This document shows positions 47,777 to 56,400 of a stretch of 64,000 nucleotides of DNA, piece by piece (the first letter of the stretch is position 1; the number at the start of each line of letters is the position of its first letter). The stretch comes from Isoperla grammatica. Its lineage: Eukaryota > Arthropoda > Insecta > Plecoptera > Perlodidae. The DNA lies in assembly GCA_945910005.1 (NCBI GenBank), contig OX246740.1:2232736-2296735 (forward strand), read 5' to 3'. Below the pieces are notes generated by a model. The model was given only the letters and a program-made list of their open reading frames with translations, made no database searches and was not told the DNA's origin. The position numbers were made by a program, and so were the translations under genes.

Positions 47777-50700
47777 CAAATTAATTTATTATTTATTTAT
47801 TTATATATAAATTATAATGGAGAGGTAAATTCTTAAAGATCATCCGGCATAATGCATAACCTAAAAATAAACATAACCTAAACAATTTTTTTATTCTTTC
47901 ACACTTTATAATATGCTAAGTTACAGCAGAATAAATGTGTTTTGGAGGATTTTTGAGGATTTTTTTGGTATCTTCAGAGGATTTAAAAAATTACTTGGTG
48001 GCAACCCTGCTATATTACCTATATACTACATAAATTATTGTCCTTCGTTACCCTCCCTTCGCCCAAAAAGTTATAGTTATCCTTTAAGTGTAAGATTAAT
48101 TAAAATCACTAACAGTTACAGAACCAAAAACACCACCTAAGTAGATAGCCTACATTAAATGCAGAATATGTAGGCTCAAATACAAAGATGCCTACGTAGC
48201 TAGATGGTGAATCTCTTTCAACAAGTCGTCTAGGTTAAAATTAATGTCCTTGCAATCTTCACCTCCCCAACTCCCATAGGGTAAGTTGAGCAACAAGCAG
48301 CCTGGCTGGCTTTACTGACTACGGCTAGGCTGGCTTGTTACTGAATGGTTTTTGTGAACTTTGTAGGCCGTGGAATTCGAGGTTAAAAGTTGCAATGCGC
48401 GCTCATGCGGTAGAAACGGGAACTAGCGAATCGAATCGAGTCAAGTTGATGTTGTGCCATTGATGAATTTGCTCATGCGGTAGAAACGGGAACTAGCGAA
48501 TCGAGTCAAGTTCTTGTTGTGCCAGCGGCCAGCGCACTCTCTTGATGAATTTAATGTCAAATACTGGTTAATATTGTTGGTTTGCAGGAACCTTACACAA
48601 ATGTGCTTGGCAGCCATACTGTTGCTATGTTAATGTTGACATGAAGAAACAGTTGAAGCCAATTATAGTAAAAACCAAAAACTGATTTCATTAGGATTAT
48701 TAGTTTTTTTAAATAAAATTGATTTCTTTGTGTGTTTTTTTTTTCCATGCAGAGATGGCTTCCTCAGCCATTCCTCTTCTTCGCTATCCAATATAAAATG
48801 GCAATTTGTGATTTTTATCTTAATTTCGTATGTATTTTTAATTATAAACGTTCCTTTTATGGAATGTAAAAATCATACCCACTCATCTTCTTTAATGATA
48901 AATGACACAGTATGGCCTCTGTGACGTCATATGTGCAAACCATTCATTTAAAGGATGTTTCTGCTGTCAAATGTTAGGCTAATCTTTTAGGTATCATATT
49001 AGCCTAACGTACTAAGGAAAACAATGATTTAAAAGTGGAAAGGAAAGGGCATTTGTATTCAATTTAATAGAAGATGATGTTGCTCCAATTTTGATCTCAG
49101 CAAGGCAAATCCTGCCATTTTATTCAATTTTACCGTCGACAATGTGGCCGACAAACAGTTGAAGTCTCGCTGCTCTGGCGTTGGCCTGGCCGTGGCCAAT
49201 GACATCACTCATTTCACTGAACGACACTTTCATTCATTCATTCATTTTATTAGCATCCAAAGACTTGACTTGACATAAGTACAAAGTATAGGATTTGTCA
49301 TGACTTAAACCTAAAATATAATTAAAATTAAAATGTACCAACAAAATAGGCATAATATGCCACGGCCAGGCTGCAGCCAGTCGCCTGCTGAACGCACCCA
49401 TAATCAAATGTCTTTTTATACCATTTGGTTTCAATTTCATGTCTAGTGATAGTTTCAATCAGAGCATTCAATCTGCCTCATAATAAGTTTTGGTAGCTAG
49501 TAAAAACATTGTTAGGCCTAGTCTCGTAATTATGTAACCCCGCTTGATATAACTATGTAAATTTGTTTTTTCCAGCAAGAACAGAAAGTCCTGAAGACAT
49601 TTTACGCAGTAGATTTGCCCAATGTAAGCTGGACATTGAAGCATTTAGTTCCCTGAAGTACATTGGTATAAGAACGGAGAGGCCGCCCACGAACTACTCG
49701 GAGCTGAAGTTGGCCGTTCAGAGCGAGCTGGAGAACACGACGGTTCGTTCGGCGCGACAGCCGCAGATCGTCTACTCGACGCTCAAGGTCAGTTGCTGGA
49801 GAACCTTGGACAAAACAGGCTCAACCACATCTGACAGCATCGTGATTGTAATCGTAATCTGGAAATCGTGAAAGACTTACTGACTGACTTACTTGGTTCT
49901 TATGGCGCTGTTCACAACATAATCGTAACATTGTGATGGATTGTAATGGTAAATCATACTAACTACAATTGCAATCCCGATTACAATTATGATGCCGTCA
50001 ATTGTGGTTGGGCCATTACAGTTTTGCCTCCATATGATAAAGGTAGAAGAAGGATCAGAAGAGAAATGTTTGAAATGCTGTACCTCTCGGCTTTTGGACA
50101 CTGATAGGCCGCATACATAACCTACACATGTACAAGTGTATATAAGCCTATTATTACCGATACACTAGTATATATGCACATCAAAATTACCACCTTGTGA
50201 AGGTAAAGATGGAAACATTTTCAGTGCAGACGGCAAGGTGAACTACTAATCTAATGGTATAGGGTTAACTTAACTTACATTTTCATTGGCCACCCGTGTT
50301 GAGGATAGGGTCACCAGAAGTCTCGAAAAATGCTGGACAGTCCCGAATTCAACCCAAATGTCTCAAGTGGATGCATTGGTCCCGAAATTCACTATTTTCT
50401 TTCATTTGCTTTTCAAAAATTGTAAATTTTATTTAGAAAAAATAACAAAAAACTAGGGATGTGCGGTTAGTACTTTTTTAGTGCAGTTTTCGGTTCGGTT
50501 AGTTTAGTTAACCTTTGTTTTCGGTTCAGTTTTCGGCTATTAATATCCCTCAATTCCATTTGTAGGCAAACAGAATTCGTTTGAAAAAACATCCTTTTGG
50601 AATAAACAGACTAGGCCTAGGTCTGTACCTACATTTGGCTCTGGATCACCTGAACACTCAGGTGGGTTGTCTTCATCACTCTCATTCTGGTCAAGTCTTG

Positions 50701-53402
50701 GTATCACTCGCCTCGCACGACGGATTTCAACGATATTTGCACAAAACAAAAACACATCAAGAAAGAAAGTAGAATCAACCTCGGAATCAACGAGCAATGA
50801 ATTCATCCACGATCTCAAGAATCACGATAAAACGATTCCTCACGCGTGTCGATAAAGTTCTTACGTAAGTCATTGACCTGTCCGTTTGAAATATCGATTA
50901 GTCGTACAGGCAGCCATTTTGAACTGTGCTGCGATCTAGCAGAGAAAAAGAACACAATACGGCTATACCACGGTGCTCTGCCGCGGATGGAAAATTATCT
51001 CGTAAATCCTACCAGGAGAAACCGACTTCGACTATTTAAATAAATTCTCGGTCCGGTTAACTAAAAACTGACCCGACCCAAAAAATCGGTTGACAGCACA
51101 TCCGTACAAAAATCCCCATCCTACAAAAAACTATAAAGTAATTATGAGAAGAGAAGTGGTAGTGGTGAATTTGTAATTCGGCCCTACTGATATTTTTATT
51201 CTCCAGCAACACCAGAATTAATGCAGAATATTGTAAAACTTAAAACAGAACGTGACGCATTGCCTAACGGCATGAAGAGAGAAGAAAAGGAGGCCTGTCT
51301 CTACTGGTTGACCAGATCTTACATGATGGCCTGATTAAGCCAAATGTGGGCATATGATAAAAAAAAAAAAAAAATACCATAAAAAAACCACTGTCCCCGT
51401 TTCACTTTCAGCAAACATGTGACCTCTGGCAGTGTTTACACCAGCACTGGGCTAGAGAGAAGAAAGTGTCCCAAAATTCAGGCCTCACCATCTGGTCACC
51501 CTAGTTGAAGACGTGTACAGTTAGTAAATTGTAAATCGCCAATGAGATGTTACTCAATTACAGTGTTACTGGGTTAATAACCTATCCATCACTCATTGTT
51601 CTTGTTAACATACTCACGTACGTGTTACGCCCGCAGGCTCTCAACGACAAGTTCAGCGGCGACATTGCCAACGAAGATCCCCTGTTACCCGACCAATACT
51701 TCACCTGCTCTTCCCGTTGTCTCTCCTGCGACCAACGTTGCGAGGGTAGTATGGGCCACCTCAAGGATGAGAAACCTCACTCGAGCAGCGCTAGATGCCG
51801 GTATGTATGCTACGTGCTCCATTCTAGTTATAATTGTGATTTCTGTTTGATATACTAGATACTTACAGTCCAAAATGAGGTACAATCTAGCAGCATGCAC
51901 CAACGTCCATAGCACGTGTGTGAAAGCGGCAGATTGAAATGCATGGTCATTGGAATTGGACACTGAACGTTTTTAGATTAACAATTTTCCACTCTCCACT
52001 GAAAAGTAGATCTTTTAAGATTTGCCTTATTGCAACCACATCTTCAATCTCGTGAACTTGTTCTTCATCTCATCAGGGTTGGGAGCCTATGTTCTGTCCA
52101 CCTCTTAACATTTTGTTATTTTTGTATTTGGCATTTCATAACTTTTCTACATTCCCACACATTCCTTCCCACGACACACTTTTTATCTGGTCGAAACAAC
52201 TGTTCTGGGTTAGGTAGTAATGTTGGAACCATCGTAGTAACAAGGCACATAATACTAAGAGCTACAATGTTCCTCACTCAAATATAGTTGATATACTGAA
52301 TAGGTAGACATAAATGCTTATTTATTTTATTTATTAATAGCCTATATTGTGATGTTATAAGTGGAAGAAGTGTTGTATGTATGCCTACATGATACCCTTT
52401 ACCATTCCAGGTATCAACATCAGTTTGAGAATGTACTATATATATGTAAAACTTGCTATAGTAATGGTAAAGAAGTTGTGGTGAAACCAAAGGTAGCCTC
52501 GAACACGGACACCTCATGGCTCGGATTGGCTAGATTTGCTTGGTCAGGGTAAGTAGCATATCAAAGGCAGACTAGCAACGTTGGGACATTAGTATTGTTT
52601 AGTAATCTTTTTATTTTCTTCAGTTACGTAATCGAGTGTTCCAACTGCGGGGAGATCTATCGAAGTCGCCAGTTTTGGTACGGTAACAAGGGACCAGAAG
52701 ATAATGCAGTGAGAACAGAAATTCAACATGTTTGGCCTGGGGTAAATAAATAGATTACTATAGTATGACATTTTACAAATCTGTATTTAGAATCTAAATC
52801 ATTGATTTCACAAAAAAAAAAAACTTACTAGACCCATGTAAAAATGAAATTATTTATCATTACTAGGGCTAGGATGTTCAGGACATCTCCTTTTTTTCAT
52901 TGGTAAATACTTGCCTGGAAAATAGTTTTAAGTGTGTTTCAAGTGTTAGGGATGCCAAAAATATGCATTTTATTTTGCCTTAAAATGCCTATTTACATCA
53001 TTTCATGAGAAAAGGTCTTTTTTGGGCATTTTTAAGGGACTATTTTCCTATTTTGATATAATTTGCTAAAACGGATGCAAAACGTGCAAGTGCAGTGTCG
53101 AGCTTGCCACATCATCGGGCCAAGCATACGCAATGATTTGTTTGTTGTCGAATACTGTAACGATGAGTCAGAGATGAGATGAGCCAGCCGATGTCTGCAG
53201 GGACGCTACACGACGATATATTGGTGTAACTGAATTAATTTAATAAAACAATACTGAAAGTAATGAAACCAATAGAATTCTATTAAATTCAATAGGTCCT
53301 TTTTTGCTGTTTTAAAGGTACTATTTTCCTGCCTTTTTCTCACTTTGAAAGGTCCTGAACATCCTAGCTCTAATCATTACATATATTAGGTCCTAAATAT
53401 TA

Positions 53403-53479
<77 letters not shown>

Positions 53480-56400
53480 GTTAAATTGTGCTTCGTTAAC
53501 ACATAGGCTACTTTTAAACTGTGCACAGATCAGGTTTGTGCAAAAATACCAACATGTTTCACATTTCACTTTTGCCATTGTACTTCACAACTGCAAATAC
53601 TGATTTTTTTTAAACAAACATTGTTTTATGACGACATCAATAAAAATAAAAAGTTTCACGCCCATCCATAGCTTATACTAAATATATAACCCTGTCTCAT
53701 TCTCATCGGTAAAATTAATTGAAAGTTTGTGTTCCAGTCGACTACATCCCTTGTGGGTACTCAGAACGCGGCTCAGAGAGTCTTGGATGGAGTTAGCTAC
53801 TTCACCGAGGCCGTAGCAAGTGTCAGTTCACCGCCAACTAGGCTGCTATCGTCGTGGGTTGCCGACCAGATTGCGCCCAAGTACTGGAGGCCCAATCATG
53901 AGATAAAGGTTGGACACCATTCTTTTCGTAGCAGTGAAACTTGCCTACCTATAGGCCTACATAAGTAAAATTTAAGAGATTTTACATTAGGATAGTGAAC
54001 ACTTATATCAAGTTACAAATTTTGTTGTAAAATGTCAGCTCACACATGAATGTTTGTGAAATGCTAAAAAAAAAAAATATTTTCAGTGACAGATACTAAA
54101 AAATAATAAATATATTTGCATCACTGTAGCCTAAGTGGTAGTTCCATTCCAAAGTAGTTCTAAAGAAGAAGTGGACGTCATAAACATAAAAGTAAAAAAA
54201 GAAAAAACTAAACTAGGCCTAGACCTAGAAAATAAAAACTAAATAGTGGACATGTATCAAAACAGTCATCTAGGGTTGCAATGTATAGGCCTAGTATTGA
54301 TTGACACATTATTAGGCCAAGTAGAAAATATGGAAGTAGATATTTTGGAAAGGAAGTATTTGTAATATACAGTAGGCCTACAATCTTGTTATTACGTCCT
54401 CCGAGCGGTGACTCACAGCCAGCTGGCAGGCTGTATCTAATACATTGTCTTGACAAAGACCCAAAATGGAAATAAACCAGTTTTTCACTCCTGGGATAGA
54501 CATAATCTTAAAAGCACTGGATGGTCACGTTATCTCCTCCTTGATAAGAGCGATGACAGCAGACTGTACAATAGTGCTGGCCAAATTAAAAGCGTGTAGG
54601 CCTATACCTAAGATAGTGGGCCATACAAATGTCTACACCTCCCCCCCCCCCCCCTTCCCCATAATGTGTTATTTTATTTTTTGTTATCTTTTCTTTAATG
54701 TTACTATAGAATACTGCAGGTCATACTCTGCAACAAATTTAATCTGTCACAATTTCAGTGCCTTCATTATTGATGTTGCCCCAAAGAGTACATTTACTTC
54801 AAACTAAGCCATAAATCAGTTACCTTCTTATGTTAATTTGACATGCAACATCGTGCTTGATATAACGTCGAAAAGCAATAATCCCTCCGGGGACGTTATA
54901 TCAAGGTTGTGCTGTATGTAGCCTAACTTAAGAGTCTGCGGTAGGAAAGCGTGGGAATTAAGGGAATTGTGGGTAAGCTAGATAGGCTACAGCTAAATAT
55001 TATCAAGGTCTTCAGATAACGAAAAAATACAATGCAAAATTCATTACGTTTTGATTAAATCCGATAATACAATAATAATATCTTAATTATTGGATGAGGA
55101 TGTAATCAGTTCAGTTCAGTTTATTTATATTCATATATCAGGTATATGTATTTTAAACAAATGAATTTTGCATACCTATGTTGTTATCTGTAGACCTTAA
55201 TATATCTAGATGCACTATCTACCCAAACTTTCCTTTTTAAAGGTTGTTTGTTATAAATATACAAACAGAAAACCTTAAATTCTAACACTTTGCAGCCACA
55301 GACTCTTAAGACAGACCTAATAATCCTTAAGTAACCCCAAGGCAAGCCAAGCTTCCACTCCATTTTTGTAACATGGCCATGGATAACCTTGTGGTTACGT
55401 ATGTATATATACTCGTAATTAGTATTGTGTCTGTATTCAGTGTTATATGAATTGCGGTGTTGTTCCAATCATTATTAATATTTGAAGATTGGTATGTGCT
55501 TAGGTGTACATGTTTTGCAGTGGTATAATAGTAGTTTGTTGGCAGAACTGTGATGCTTGCAACAAGGTGTTCGGATCAGAAGCGAGTAAACACCACTGCC
55601 GCTCATGCGGAGAAGGTTTCTGCGAGGATTGCTCAACGAAATCTCGGACCGTACCCGACAGAGGCTGGTTGACACCGGTCCGAGTCTGTGATTCCTGCTT
55701 TAACTCTGGTTAGTAGTTCATCTACGTTACATGCACAACTTGCTGGAAACAGTCGACAAACTTGTGCAGCCCAAATATTTTAAGTTCATTTTTAAAGAGT
55801 ATTTGTTGTTTGAAGTGTAAGACTATGTAGTCTTAAGTAGGGTTGACATCAGTTAGTAAAATCGCTAATCTGATAACCATATTCAAAAGTGGTTTAAAAC
55901 CAGTAAAACAAATTTTGCATAAAATTTCATGACCAAGTGGAAAGAAGGTAATGAGGTGAAAAGAACATCTGCTCTCCGTGGCTCTCCACTCAAAATGAAA
56001 ACCCGGTATTTAGCTCGAGCCTGGGTCTTGCTCAACAGTCGACATGATACGTATGTATGCTGACGACAACAGCATACCGATGTTTAGGTATACTGAAGGG
56101 AAAATGAGGGCTGAAAGGGGGTTCCTGATCAAAGATCAAGAGCTCGCCAGCCCGTGGGTTGAAGCATAGCTAAGTTGCGGTATGCACAGCACAGTGAAGA
56201 AATTCTGTAATCAAATTTAAAAATCAAAACCAGGTTTTACCGTAAACGGTTTTCGGTTAATCGATGTTAGCCGTTAATCAAGATCCATCCCCGGGTGACG
56301 TAATTCTGCTTGTTTGACAGCTGCGGCGAGAGAAAGCCTCAACGTTCTGGACGACATAGATGACACGGAAGTACGAGTCCGGAAGTACGGAGAGGCGGTC

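Noticed and set aside
53393..53603. Poly-Leu and poly-Asn frames
   Set aside because: Translation of the (ATT)n microsatellite.
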